From positions 3,984,501 to 4,048,500 of the forward strand of contig NZ_CP109603.1 in assembly GCF_025905425.1 (NCBI RefSeq): DNA of 64,000 nt, given 5' to 3'. How positions within the stretch are numbered: position 1 is the stretch's first letter; the number at the start of each line of letters is the position of its first letter. Positions 1-9,287 of this stretch are shown here, one piece after another. The stretch comes from Pseudomonas putida (GTDB lineage Bacteria > Pseudomonadota > Gammaproteobacteria > Pseudomonadales > Pseudomonadaceae). Position numbers and translations under genes: made by a program. The notes beneath the pieces are model-generated. The model saw nothing but the letters and a program-made list of their open reading frames with translations, did no database searches and was not told where the DNA came from.

Positions 1-369
1 CAGGAGCGCCTGTCGGAGCAACTGGCCAACGGCGACGAACTCAAGGTACTCGACCCCGAGGAAGGCTTGCGCCTGGCCGCCGGCAAGCCCGACCTGGCTG
101 CCGACATGCTGGCCATGCTGTTGGCGTCGCTTGAGTCCGATCGCGAGGCGATACGTACCGCGCGCGCGGCAGGCGATAGCACCACGCTGATCGAACAGGT
201 ACACCGCCTCAACGGTGCCTCACGCTACTGCGGCGTGCCGCAACTGCGGGCAGCGTGCCAACGTAGCGAGACCTTGCTCAAACAGGAGCATCCGCATGCG
301 CAGCAGGCACTGGATGAGCTGGACGGCGCGATCAGCCGGCTCGCATCACAGGCGCACATCAACGCCTGA
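1..369 (+). CDS. gacS: Sensor kinase GacS, C-terminal end (Hpt domain), partial
   Basis: Only the last 122 codons are in the window; the frame is open from base 1. The visible part is a histidine phosphotransfer domain: the motif VHRLNGASRYCG carries the phospho-accepting histidine at codon 68 (bases 202-204). Hpt domains of this kind end tripartite hybrid kinases such as GacS/BarA, which signal to the response regulator GacA and through it to Rsm small RNAs. The assignment to GacS rests on this domain plus the neighbour: gacS is followed by a fermentative D-lactate dehydrogenase gene in P. putida. The kinase and receiver domains lie outside, so other hybrid kinases cannot be excluded from sequence alone. 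Confidence 0.8.
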   Translation, partial: QERLSEQLANGDELKVLDPEEGLRLAAGKPDLAADMLAMLLASLESDREAIRTARAAGDSTTLIEQVHRLNGASRYCGVPQLRAACQRSETLLKQEHPHAQQALDELDGAISRLASQAHINA

Positions 370-416
370 CAGGCCCCCGACTACAATCCCCAGACCCTCG
401 CAAAGGAAGCCCGACC

Positions 417-1406
417 ATGCGCGCCCTGTTGTTCAGCAGCCAGCACTACGACCAGGAAAGCTTCACCCAGGCCGCCGCCGGCAACGCGCTGGAACTGCAC
501 TTCCAGCCGGCGCGGCTTACCCAGGACACCGCGCCCCTTGCCAGTGGCTACGAGGTCGTCTGCGCCTTCATCAACGATGAGCTCGACGCCCAGGTGCTGA
601 CGCGCCTGGCCGCAGGCGGCACACGCCTGATCGCCCTGCGTTCGGCAGGCTATAACCATGTCGACCTCAACGCCGCCCAACGCCTGGGCCTGGCCGTGGT
701 GCGGGTACCGGCCTATTCGCCACACGCCGTGGCCGAGCACGCCGTGGCACTGATCCTCGCCCTCAACCGGCGCCTGCACCGGGCCTACAACCGCACCCGC
801 GAAGGCGATTTCACCCTGCATGGCCTGACCGGCTTCGACCTGCACGGCAAGACCGTGGGCGTGGTCGGCACCGGCCAGATCGGCGCTGCCTTCGCCCGCA
901 TCATGGCCGGCTTCGGCTGCCAGTTGCTGGCCTACGACCCCTACCCCAACCCGGAACTGCTAGCCCTCGGCGCCCGCTACCTGCCCCTGCCCGAGCTGCT
1001 GCGCGAGGCGCGCATCATCAGCCTGCATTGCCCGCTGACCGAGCATACCCGGCACCTGATCAACGCGCAGAGCCTCGCCCAACTGCAACCTGGGGCGATG
1101 CTGATCAACACTGGCCGTGGCGCCCTGGTCGACACCCCGGCACTGATCGACGCACTCAAGAGCGGGCAGCTCGGCTACCTGGGTCTGGATGTTTACGAAG
1201 AAGAAGCGCAACTGTTTTTTGAAGACCGCTCAGACCTGCCACTGCAAGACGATGTGCTGGCCCGGCTGCTGACCTTCCCCAACGTGATCATCACCGCCCA
1301 CCAGGCCTTTCTAACCCGCGAAGCCCTGGACGCCATCGCCACCACCACTCTGGACAACATCAACCGCTGGATGGCAGGCAATCCACAGAATCTGGTATTG
1401 GGTTAA
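417..1406 (+). CDS. ldhA: D-lactate dehydrogenase (fermentative, NAD-dependent)
   Basis: A 329-residue protein of the D-2-hydroxyacid dehydrogenase family, which reduces pyruvate to D-lactate with NADH in the cytoplasm. The dinucleotide-binding motif GVVGTGQIGAAFARI lies near residue 150, and the catalytic residues appear in the expected order: Arg in INTGRGALVDT, Glu in DVYEEEAQLFFED, and His in IITAHQAFLT. The length matches LdhA of E. coli and Pseudomonas. The ATG at 417 has a purine-rich ribosome site (AAAGGAAG) about 8 bases ahead. It lies 47 bases downstream of the gacS-like gene on the same strand. An exact substrate other than pyruvate is possible, but length and motifs favour LdhA. 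Confidence 0.92.
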   Translation: MRALLFSSQHYDQESFTQAAAGNALELHFQPARLTQDTAPLASGYEVVCAFINDELDAQVLTRLAAGGTRLIALRSAGYNHVDLNAAQRLGLAVVRVPAYSPHAVAEHAVALILALNRRLHRAYNRTREGDFTLHGLTGFDLHGKTVGVVGTGQIGAAFARIMAGFGCQLLAYDPYPNPELLALGARYLPLPELLREARIISLHCPLTEHTRHLINAQSLAQLQPGAMLINTGRGALVDTPALIDALKSGQLGYLGLDVYEEEAQLFFEDRSDLPLQDDVLARLLTFPNVIITAHQAFLTREALDAIATTTLDNINRWMAGNPQNLVLG

Positions 1407-1437
1407 TGCTAGGATACGCGGCATTTCTGGAGGACCC

Positions 1438-1875
1438 ATGGTCGAGCACGATTTCCGCTACACCCTATTCAACCCGCAACACACCCTGATCGAGTGCCGC
1501 GCCCTGGTACCCGGCCGCTATCAGGTGACCGGCAACGGCGGTTCGATGCACAAGGGCGATACCCTGCTGGTAACCCTGAAGGGCAGCAAGGACTTGTCCA
1601 TGCGCTTGGCCGTGGAAAGCGTGCGACACCTGATCAACCCACGCGGCCAATGGGTCGCCGTGGCTAGCGGCCCGGTATTCAACGAACTGGAGATCCTCAC
1701 CTGGCAGGTCGAATGCGACCAGTGCGACGCGGTGCTGGATTTCGAATTCGCGGTGGACGCCAAACTGGGCAAGAAAGCCCGTCAGCCGGCGGCCAGCGCA
1801 CGTATCGCTGAACTGGGCTGGGCCAGCCGTGGCGAGAAGCACCTGTGCCCGCGTTGCCAGGAGAGCGCTGCGTGA
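1438..1875 (+). CDS. Uncharacterised protein with two CxxC pairs
   Basis: A 145-residue soluble protein that I do not recognise as a named family. The N-terminal half looks like a small beta-rich domain with a basic stretch. The C-terminal half holds two cysteine pairs, CDQC (about residue 98) and CPRC (about residue 138), which together could bind one zinc as a split zinc ribbon. A strong ribosome site (TGGAGG) precedes the ATG. Its stop codon overlaps the GTG start of the next gene by four bases (GTGA), so the two are probably translationally coupled. No signal peptide or membrane segment is visible. Function is unknown; metal binding is inference from the cysteines. Confidence 0.75.
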   Translation: MVEHDFRYTLFNPQHTLIECRALVPGRYQVTGNGGSMHKGDTLLVTLKGSKDLSMRLAVESVRHLINPRGQWVAVASGPVFNELEILTWQVECDQCDAVLDFEFAVDAKLGKKARQPAASARIAELGWASRGEKHLCPRCQESAA

Positions 1876-2276
1876 AAAATCTGCTGACCGGCGTGCTGAT
1901 TGCCACCGGCCTGCTCGGCTGCGCCGCGCAACCGTCGAAGCTGCAGCAGGAGCGCAGTTATGTGCTGGAGTGGATTGGCGAACGCCCGCTGATTGACTAC
2001 AGCCACCTCACCTTGACCTTGGCCAGCGATGGCCGCGCTTATGGCAATGGCGGCTGCAACCACTGGTTTGCGCCGTATACGCTGGAGGGCGAGCAACTGA
2101 GCTTCGGCAAGGTCGGCAAGACCCGCAAGCTGTGCGCACCGGCATTGATGGAGCAGGAAAAACGCTTCTTGCAGGCACTGGAGACGGTGCAGCGCTGGGA
2201 TGTGTCGCCGGTGGAGCAGATGCGCTTCTGGCCGGCCGAGGGCAAGCCGTTGCGGTTCTGGCCCGAGGAAGGCTGA
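1872..2276 (+). CDS. META-domain (HslJ-like) lipoprotein
   Basis: The frame is open from 1845, but the best start is the GTG at 1872: it overlaps the previous stop by four bases and immediately gives a lipoprotein signal (VKNLLTGVLIATGLLGC) with lipobox LLGC, so the mature protein would be lipid-anchored at Cys18. The rest is a META domain of the HslJ type, recognised by the GNGGCNHWFAPY signature around residue 60 followed by a conserved Lys/Leu-Cys segment. HslJ in E. coli is linked to heat shock and novobiocin resistance, but the biochemical role of the domain is unknown. At 134 residues the length fits a single META domain. Confidence 0.8.
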   Translation: MKNLLTGVLIATGLLGCAAQPSKLQQERSYVLEWIGERPLIDYSHLTLTLASDGRAYGNGGCNHWFAPYTLEGEQLSFGKVGKTRKLCAPALMEQEKRFLQALETVQRWDVSPVEQMRFWPAEGKPLRFWPEEG

Positions 2277-2285
2277 GGACTGCGC

Positions 2286-2360
2286 AGCCCGCTCCCACAG
2301 GAATCCCGCAGTATTCGATGCTGCGGTGATTCTGTGGAAGCGGGCTTACCCGCGAAAGGG
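2286..2360. repeat. Diverged REP doublet
   Basis: Two degenerate REP-like units in opposite orientation: GCCCGCTCCCACAGG at about 2288-2302 and CTGTGGAAGCGGGCTTACCCGCGAA at about 2332-2357. They sit between the convergent META-domain lipoprotein and tlpA-like genes. Compared with the other four doublets in this window the arms have decayed and one unit lacks its palindromic core. Confidence 0.7.
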
Positions 2361-2372
2361 CTTCCTGTTACA

Positions 2373-2837
2373 TCAAGCGCCCTTCAGGGCCTTGATCTTG
2401 GCCTGTAGCCCTTCCAGCGTCTGCTCGCCCATCAACTGCTCACGCACCTTGCCCTTGTCATCGATGATGTAGGTCACCGGCAGCGCCTCGCTGCGCGGCA
2501 GCTCATAGCGCTCGGCCGGGTCCTGCGCCAGCACGGTAAACCCGATGCCCAAGGTCTCGGATGCCTGCTTGAGGTCCGCGCCTTGCAAGCCATCGAAGTT
2601 CACCCCAACCACCTTGATACCCTCGGCCGCCCATTGCTTGGCCGCCGCGTTCAGTTCAGGGATTTCGGTACGGCACGGCCCGCACCATTCTGCCCAGTAG
2701 TTGAGCACCAGCCAGTGCCCTTCGATCTGTTCGGCCTTTACTGTATTGCCGTGTTGGTCCACGCCGTAATCGGCACCGCAACCACCGAGCAAAAGGCTCG
2801 CGGTGATGGCCAGTACTGCTGCCAGACGCCTTGCCAT
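2373..2837 (-). CDS. TlpA-family thioredoxin-like lipoprotein
   Basis: A 154-residue periplasmic thioredoxin-fold protein. It starts with a lipoprotein signal ending in the lipobox LLLGGC (Cys at about residue 20) and then carries the redox motif WCGPC at about residue 52, within NYWAEWCGPCRTEIPEL, which is typical of TlpA/ResA-type reductases. Such proteins keep periplasmic or c-type cytochrome cysteines reduced; the partner here is unknown. A cis-proline is present in EALPVTYII, as expected for the fold. It is convergent with the META-domain gene and divergent from the arsC-like gene, with only 85 bases between the two starts. Confidence 0.88.
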   Translation of the reverse strand: MARRLAAVLAITASLLLGGCGADYGVDQHGNTVKAEQIEGHWLVLNYWAEWCGPCRTEIPELNAAAKQWAAEGIKVVGVNFDGLQGADLKQASETLGIGFTVLAQDPAERYELPRSEALPVTYIIDDKGKVREQLMGEQTLEGLQAKIKALKGA

Positions 2838-2922
2838 GGGTCAATCCTTCTCGAAGTTTCAAGCAAATGGTTCAGTCGCTGCGGTTAGAATAGCCGCCAC
2901 AACCAGCTGGATGCGACCCGAC

Positions 2923-4284
<1,362 letters not shown>

Positions 4285-4307
4285 ATGCGGGGCTGCCTTG
4301 CAGCCCT

Positions 4308-4391
4308 TTCGCGGGGCAAGCCCGCTCCCACAGGTATTGCAAGGCACCTTAGATCGGTGACATACCTGTGGGAGCGGGCTTGCCCCGCGAA
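4308..4391. repeat. REP doublet, perfect 29-bp arms
   Basis: Two REP units in inverted orientation, 4308-4336 and 4363-4391, identical over 29 bases and separated by 26 bases. Each has the palindromic core GCGGGGCAAGCCCGC and the flank TCCCACAGG. The element lies between the convergent DUF2069 and Tag-like genes, where it may also act as a two-way transcription or mRNA 3' end barrier. Confidence 0.9.
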
Positions 4392-4407
4392 TGCAACAGC
4401 GCCAATC

Positions 4408-5079
4408 TCAATGGTTGACGGTATGCGCCAGCATCACCGACAACTGGCACAACGGCCGCCCACTCTCGGCATGCCACTGGTTGAACGCCTGCTGCACCAA
4501 CGCCAGGTCACGCTGACTGGTTGGCTGCTTGTCGATCACTTTCTGCGCAATCAACGCAGCCGCCATGTCGTCGGTCGGGATAAACGTATCCTTGCCGACC
4601 ATGCGCAAGAACCGCGGCGCCGACAGCCCACCCAACTGGTTGCCATGCTTGGCCAGGTACTTCCACAAGCCGACGATATCGGTCACCGGCCAGTCGGCGA
4701 TGAACGCGCCGAAACTGCCCTTCTCCTTCGCCACATCCAGCACCATCTGCGCATTGCGCGGCACGCTCTTGAGTTTGCCCAGGTGGCGGATGATGCGCTC
4801 GTCCTGCATCAACCGCTCCAGGTGCTCGGCGCCCATCAGCACCACCTTCTCGGGGTCGAAACCGAAGAACACCTGCTCGAACGCCGGCCACTTGGCATCC
4901 ACCAGGCTGTGCTTGAGCCCGGCGCGGAACACGCGCAAGGCCAGGGTCGACAGGTAGCGATCATCGCTGATGTCGCGCAGTTGCGCAGGCGTGCGCGGCT
5001 GCGGCAGAAAGGCCTCAAGGGCCTGCGCCGAGCCGAAGCGGTTCAGGCAGTACTCATGCAGCCACTGGTAATCGCGCAT
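4408..5079 (-). CDS. Divergent Tag-fold (3-methyladenine DNA glycosylase I) homologue
   Basis: A 223-residue protein clearly related to the Tag family: FFGFDPEKVVLMGAEHLERL followed by MQDERIIRHLGKLK can be aligned by eye to E. coli Tag (FHQFDPVKVAAM...VQDAGIIRHRGKI). The active centre differs, however. The E. coli pocket residues Glu38 and Trp46 fall opposite Arg and His in LRVFRAGLKHS, and the cysteines of the Tag zinc site are absent at both ends. Repair of 3-methyladenine is therefore doubtful; it could recognise another lesion or only bind DNA. It lies four bases downstream of ttcA on the same strand and is probably co-transcribed with it. Confidence 0.75.
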   Translation of the reverse strand: MRDYQWLHEYCLNRFGSAQALEAFLPQPRTPAQLRDISDDRYLSTLALRVFRAGLKHSLVDAKWPAFEQVFFGFDPEKVVLMGAEHLERLMQDERIIRHLGKLKSVPRNAQMVLDVAKEKGSFGAFIADWPVTDIVGLWKYLAKHGNQLGGLSAPRFLRMVGKDTFIPTDDMAAALIAQKVIDKQPTSQRDLALVQQAFNQWHAESGRPLCQLSVMLAHTVNH

Positions 5080-5083
5080 GGGG

Positions 5084-5908
5084 TCAGATGTTCAGCACGT
5101 CGAGGAAACGCGGGGTGGCGTTTTCGTCGATCTTCAGGCTGGTGAAGTCGAACAGATTGCGGTCCGCCAACTGCGACGGCGCCACATTCTGCAGCGCGCG
5201 GAAAATGCTCTCGGTACGGCCCGGGTGCTTGCGCTCCCACTCCACCAGCATGTCCTTGACCACCTGGCGCTGCAGGTTCTCCTGCGAGCCGCACAGGTTG
5301 CACGGAATGATCGGGAATTCGCGCATGTCCGAATAAGCCTGGATGTCCTTCTCGCTGCAATAGGCCAGCGGGCGAATCACCACGTTACGGCCATCGTCGG
5401 CACGCAGCTTGGGCGGCATGCCCTTGAGCGAGCCGTTGAAGAACATGTTGAGGAAGAACGTCTCGACGATATCGTCGCGGTGGTGCCCCAAGGCCATCTT
5501 GGTCGCGCCGATTTCGTCGGCGAAGGTGTACAGGGTGCCACGGCGCAGGCGCGAGCACAGCGAGCAGGTGGTCTTGCCCTCGGGCACCAGCTCCTTGACC
5601 ACCGAGTAGGTGTCTTTCTCGACGATGTGATACTCGACGCCCAGCTCTTTGAGGTAGGCCGGCAGCACGTGCTCGGGGAAGCCGGGCTGCTTCTGGTCCA
5701 TGTTCACCGCCACGATCTCGAACTGGATCGGTGCCACCTTCTGCAGGTGCAACAGAACGTCGAGCATGGTGTAGCTGTCCTTGCCGCCAGACAGGCAGAC
5801 CATGACCTTGTCGCCATCCTCGATCATGTTGTAGTCGGTGATGGCTTCGCCGGCGAGACGACGCAGGCGTTTTTGCAGTTTGTTCTGGTTGACCGAGAGG
5901 GTGCCCAT
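5084..5908 (-). CDS. ttcA: tRNA 2-thiocytidine(32) synthetase TtcA
   Basis: A 274-residue PP-loop ATPase that thiolates cytidine 32 in certain tRNAs, using an iron-sulfur cluster. The PP-loop SGGKDS is at residues 40-45, and the two cysteine pairs that hold the cluster are seen as CSLC and CNLC. The frame extends nine codons further upstream, but the ATG at 5908 ([15 protein letters not shown]) gives the length usual in Pseudomonas. It is the first gene of a probable two-gene unit with the Tag-like gene. A 262-base region separates it from the divergent Yip1-family gene. Confidence 0.95.
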   Translation of the reverse strand: MGTLSVNQNKLQKRLRRLAGEAITDYNMIEDGDKVMVCLSGGKDSYTMLDVLLHLQKVAPIQFEIVAVNMDQKQPGFPEHVLPAYLKELGVEYHIVEKDTYSVVKELVPEGKTTCSLCSRLRRGTLYTFADEIGATKMALGHHRDDIVETFFLNMFFNGSLKGMPPKLRADDGRNVVIRPLAYCSEKDIQAYSDMREFPIIPCNLCGSQENLQRQVVKDMLVEWERKHPGRTESIFRALQNVAPSQLADRNLFDFTSLKIDENATPRFLDVLNI

Positions 5909-6170
5909 AGCGCTTGGATCCGCGAGGTGTGACAAAAGCCGGCTATTTTACGCACAAACCGCGCGGCGCTGTAGGCATTCCGATAAAGACTTCAAGGTAA
6001 TCAACAGTACGCCTGACAGCGCAATTTGCTCTAAAAAGCGCCGTTTGTGCAGGTAACGGCTTCCTATACTGCGACATAAGGCCACATTACCGCTTGCATC
6101 AAGGTTCGGGCCTCGGGCCGCTTGCGCTCCATCTGGGGGGCGTTTGGCAACATTGAGAGGAGTGATCGGC

Positions 6171-6770
6171 ATGATTCATCACGTTGTGGGGCTGTTTACC
6201 CATCCCGATCAGGAATGGCGGGAAATTCGTGGCGAAGAAGAATCCATCAGCCACATGTACCTGACGCACACCTTGATCCTGGCGGCGATCCCTGCCGTTT
6301 CTGCATTTATCGGTACGACCCAGGTCGGCTGGGTGATTGGCGACCGGCCAGCGGTGATGCTGACCATGGAAAGCGCAATCTGGATGAGCATCATGTCTTA
6401 CCTGGCGATGCTCGCCGGGGTGGCGGTGATGGGCGCGTTCATCCACTGGATGGCACGCACCTACGACGCCAACCCCTCCATGGCGCAATGCATTGCCTTT
6501 GCCACCTACACCGCCACCCCGCTGTTCCTCGGCGGCCTGGCGGCGCTTTACCCGCACCTGTGGCTGGGCATGCTGATCGGCACTGCAGCGATCTGCTACA
6601 CGGTGTACCTGTTGTATGTCGGCTTGCCGACGTTCATGAACATTCCACCCGATGAAGGCTTCCTGTTTTCCAGCTCGGTGCTGGCAGTGGGCCTTGTGGT
6701 ACTGGTGGCGATCATGGCCGCGACCGTGATCATCTGGGGACTGGGCGTGGGGCCCGTTTACACCAACTAG
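6171..6770 (+). CDS. Yip1-family inner-membrane protein
   Basis: A 199-residue polytopic protein of the bacterial Yip1 family. It opens with the amphipathic segment HHVVGLFTHPDQEWREIR seen in this family, then has about five hydrophobic stretches (TLILAAIPAVSAFIG, IWMSIMSYLAMLAGVAVMGAF, the LFLGGLAALYPHLW region, LIGTAAICYTVYLLYVG, and VLAVGLVVLVAIMAATVII). The ATG at 6171 is chosen over an upstream ATG at 6144 because GAGAGGAG stands seven bases ahead. No bacterial function is established. A GC-rich hairpin follows the stop. Confidence 0.8.
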   Translation: MIHHVVGLFTHPDQEWREIRGEEESISHMYLTHTLILAAIPAVSAFIGTTQVGWVIGDRPAVMLTMESAIWMSIMSYLAMLAGVAVMGAFIHWMARTYDANPSMAQCIAFATYTATPLFLGGLAALYPHLWLGMLIGTAAICYTVYLLYVGLPTFMNIPPDEGFLFSSSVLAVGLVVLVAIMAATVIIWGLGVGPVYTN

Positions 6771-6808
6771 AACAGTCCAACGAGATCCAACCAACACAGG
6801 GGCATCAA

Positions 6809-6836
6809 CCAGAGGCCGCCGCAAGGCGGCCTCTGG
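6809..6836 (+). terminator. Stem-loop after the Yip1-family gene
   Basis: A 12-bp perfect stem (CCAGAGGCCGCC paired with its complement) around the loop GCAA. It lies 38 bases after the stop codon. There is no U-run, so its efficiency as an intrinsic terminator is uncertain. Confidence 0.6.
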
Positions 6837-6910
6837 CTGTGCGCTGACCGGTGGCTCGGCAAGCCGCCAAGGCTTGCGGCATAATGCCGGGTCAGGAGAA
6901 TTACCCCGCC

Positions 6911-7405
6911 ATGCCCGAGCTGCTCAGACAACGCGTCGAAACCTGTTACCAGCAAGCCGAAACCTTCTTCAAACGCCCCTTCCCGCGCCCGGAAGTCAGC
7001 TTCAAGCTGCGCGGCCAAAAGGCCGGCGTCGCCCACCTGCACGAGAACCTGCTGCGCTTCAACCTGCAGCTGTACCGCGAAAACCAGGAAGACTTCCTGC
7101 GCCAGACCGTGGCCCACGAGGTGGCGCACCTGGTGGCTCACCAGCTGTTTGGCGAGCGCATCCAGGCCCATGGCGAGGAATGGCAATTGATCATGCGGGG
7201 TGTGTACGAATTGCCACCCAATCGCTGCCACAACTACGAAGTGCAACGGCGGGTGGTGACGCGCTACATCTATCGCTGCCCCTGCCCGCAAAGTGACTTT
7301 GCGTTTACCGCGCAGCGGCACAAGCTGGTGCGCCAGGGGCGGCGCTACCTGTGCAGGCGGTGCCGGGCGATTCTGGAATACAGCGGTGAGACGCGCGTTG
7401 AATGA
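6911..7405 (+). CDS. sprT: SprT-family zinc metalloprotease-like protein
   Basis: A 164-residue protein of the SprT family. The zinc-protease motif HEVAHLVAHQLFG (HExxH with a downstream His) sits around residue 60, followed by HGEEWQLIM and, at the C terminus, a zinc-ribbon-like pair set: CPCP and CRRC. This arrangement is shared with the SprT-like domain of DNA-protein crosslink proteases such as Spartan; the bacterial role is not well established. The ATG at 6911 gives MPELLRQRVE and family length, 20 codons inside the maximal frame. A bidirectional hairpin separates it from the convergent fpr. Confidence 0.9.
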   Translation: MPELLRQRVETCYQQAETFFKRPFPRPEVSFKLRGQKAGVAHLHENLLRFNLQLYRENQEDFLRQTVAHEVAHLVAHQLFGERIQAHGEEWQLIMRGVYELPPNRCHNYEVQRRVVTRYIYRCPCPQSDFAFTAQRHKLVRQGRRYLCRRCRAILEYSGETRVE

Positions 7406-7417
7406 TCCCAGGCATTA

Positions 7418-7443
7418 GAAAGGCGACCCAAGGGTCGCCTTTC
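7418..7443. terminator. Bidirectional terminator between sprT and fpr
   Basis: A 12-bp perfect stem GAAAGGCGACCC/GGGTCGCCTTTC with a two-base loop. T-rich or A-rich edges on both sides suit termination of both convergent genes. Confidence 0.8.
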
Positions 7444-7460
7444 TCGTAGCAGCCTGCGCC

Positions 7461-8240
7461 TTATTTCTCGACGAAGGCGCGCTCGATCAGGTAGTCACCC
7501 GGCTCGCGCATGCGGGCGGAGACTTTCAGGCCGAAGCTGTCGAGCACTTCGCTGGTCTCGTCCAGCATGCTTGGGCTGCCGCAGATCATCGCGCGGTCGT
7601 CCTGCGGGTTGATCGGTGGCAGGCCGATGTCGCTGAACAGCTTGCCGCTGCGCATCAGGTCGGTCAGGCGGCCCTGGTTCTCGAACGGCTCGCGCGTCAC
7701 GGTCGGGTAGTAGATCAGCTTGTCGCGTACCGACTCACCGAAGAACTCGTTCTGCGGCAGGTGCTCGGTGATGAACTCGCGGTAAGCCACTTCGTTCACA
7801 TAACGCACGCCGTGAACCAGGATCACTTTCTCGAAGCGCTCGTAGGTTTCCGGGTCCTGGATGACGCTCATGAAGGGCGCCAGGCCAGTGCCAGTGCTCA
7901 GCAGGTACAGGTGCTTGCCCGGGTTCAGGTCATCGAGCACCAGGGTGCCGGTAGGCTTCTTGCTGATGATGATCTCGTCGCCTTCCTTCAGGTGCTGCAA
8001 CTGGGAAGTCAGCGGGCCGTCCGGCACCTTGATGCTGAAGAATTCCAGGTGCTCTTCCCAGTTCGGCGAGGCGATGGAATAGGCGCGCATGAGCGGGCGG
8101 CCGCTTTCCTGCTGCAGGCCGATCATCACGAACTGACCGTTCTCGAAGCGCAGGCCCGGATCCCGGGTGCACTTGAAGCTGAACAGGGTGTCGTTCCAGT
8201 GGTGCACACTGAGGACACGTTCGTGGTTCATGTTGCTCAT
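7461..8240 (-). CDS. fpr: Ferredoxin/flavodoxin-NADP+ reductase Fpr
   Basis: A 259-residue FAD flavoprotein that moves electrons between NADPH and ferredoxin or flavodoxin. The FAD-binding RPLMRAYSIASPN is near residue 50, the NADP-binding STGTGLAPFMS near residue 105, and the C-terminal ERAFVEK ending is the Pseudomonas FprA form. The start MSNMNHERVLSVHHW at 8240 is preferred to the longer frame because it matches the characterised Pseudomonas enzyme. It is divergent from the LysR gene at 8361. In P. putida the neighbouring FinR is known to be needed for fprA induction under superoxide stress. Confidence 0.95.
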   Translation of the reverse strand: MSNMNHERVLSVHHWNDTLFSFKCTRDPGLRFENGQFVMIGLQQESGRPLMRAYSIASPNWEEHLEFFSIKVPDGPLTSQLQHLKEGDEIIISKKPTGTLVLDDLNPGKHLYLLSTGTGLAPFMSVIQDPETYERFEKVILVHGVRYVNEVAYREFITEHLPQNEFFGESVRDKLIYYPTVTREPFENQGRLTDLMRSGKLFSDIGLPPINPQDDRAMICGSPSMLDETSEVLDSFGLKVSARMREPGDYLIERAFVEK

Positions 8241-8360
8241 CGATGGGGCTCCTGAAGAAAGACGCAGCGCGCGCAAAACGCGCAGTTGCGCGATAGTTTA
8301 GGGGCAGCGACAATATCTGTTAACTGAATTATCAAGATATGTGTTATCGGTTATATAGAT
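8241..8360. promoter_or_regulatory. Divergent fpr-finR promoter region with LysR-type dyads
   Basis: This 120-base AT-rich interval holds an inverted pair ATATCT (8313-8318) and AGATAT (8335-8340), with a further AGATAT at 8357-8362 touching the finR start codon. Such T-N-A dyads fit LysR-regulator binding sites, and FinR is the obvious candidate. The assignment of the dyads is inference. Confidence 0.55.
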
Positions 8361-9287
8361 ATGCGATTCACACTTCGTCAGCTCCAGGTCTTCGTCGCCG
8401 TGGCCCAGCATCAAAGCGTCTCTCGGGCCGCCGGCCTGCTGTCGCTGTCGCAGTCGGCTGCCAGCACTTCCATCACCGAGCTTGAGCGCCAATCCAGCTG
8501 CCAGCTGTTCGATCGCGCCGGCAAGCGCCTGAGCCTCAACGCCCTGGGCCATCAACTGCTGCCACAGGCTGTCGCCTTGCTCGACCAGGCCAAGGAAATC
8601 GAAGACCTGCTCAATGGCAAGTCGGCCTTCGGCTCGCTGGCGGTCGGCGCCACGCTGACCATTGGCAACTACCTGGCGACCCTGCTGATCGGCAGCTTCA
8701 TGCAGGTACACCCGGAAAGCCAGGTCAAGCTGCACGTGCAGAACACGGCGCACATTGTGCAACAAGTCGCTCACTACGAAATTGATCTGGGTCTGATCGA
8801 AGGCGATTGCAACCACCCAGACCTGGAGGTTCAGCCCTGGGTCGAGGACGAACTGGTCGTGTTCTGCGCGCCACAGCACCCACTGGCCACGCTGGGCCAC
8901 GCAGACATTCAGACATTGTCCCAGGAAGCCTGGATTCTTCGCGAGCAAGGCTCCGGCACGCGCCTGACCTTTGACCAGGCCATGCGTCATCATCGCGCCA
9001 ACCTCAACATCCGCCTGGAGCTCGAACACACCGAGGCGATCAAGCGGGCGGTGGAGTCGGGCCTGGGCATCGGCTGCATCTCGCGCCTGGCCCTGCGCGA
9101 TGCCTTCCGCCGTGGCAGCCTGGTACCGGTCGAAACCCCGGAGCTGGACTTGATGCGCCAGTTCTACTTCATCTGGCACAAGCAGAAATACCAGACCTCG
9201 GCCATGCGCGAGTTTCTTGAGCTATGCCGCAACTTCACCGCAGGCTTCACCCGCAGTGATGAAATCGTGCTGCCGGCAATCGCCTAG
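8361..9287 (+). CDS. finR: LysR-type regulator FinR
   Basis: A 308-residue LysR-family regulator: an N-terminal winged helix-turn-helix (FTLRQLQVFVAVAQHQSVSRAA and the recognition helix around SQSAASTSITELE) and a C-terminal effector-binding domain beginning near residue 90. It stands divergent to fpr, the arrangement known for finR and fprA in P. putida, where FinR activates fprA in response to redox-cycling agents. The stop codon overlaps the stop of the convergent dgkA by four bases. The symbol rests mainly on this gene pair. Confidence 0.88.
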   Translation: MRFTLRQLQVFVAVAQHQSVSRAAGLLSLSQSAASTSITELERQSSCQLFDRAGKRLSLNALGHQLLPQAVALLDQAKEIEDLLNGKSAFGSLAVGATLTIGNYLATLLIGSFMQVHPESQVKLHVQNTAHIVQQVAHYEIDLGLIEGDCNHPDLEVQPWVEDELVVFCAPQHPLATLGHADIQTLSQEAWILREQGSGTRLTFDQAMRHHRANLNIRLELEHTEAIKRAVESGLGIGCISRLALRDAFRRGSLVPVETPELDLMRQFYFIWHKQKYQTSAMREFLELCRNFTAGFTRSDEIVLPAIA

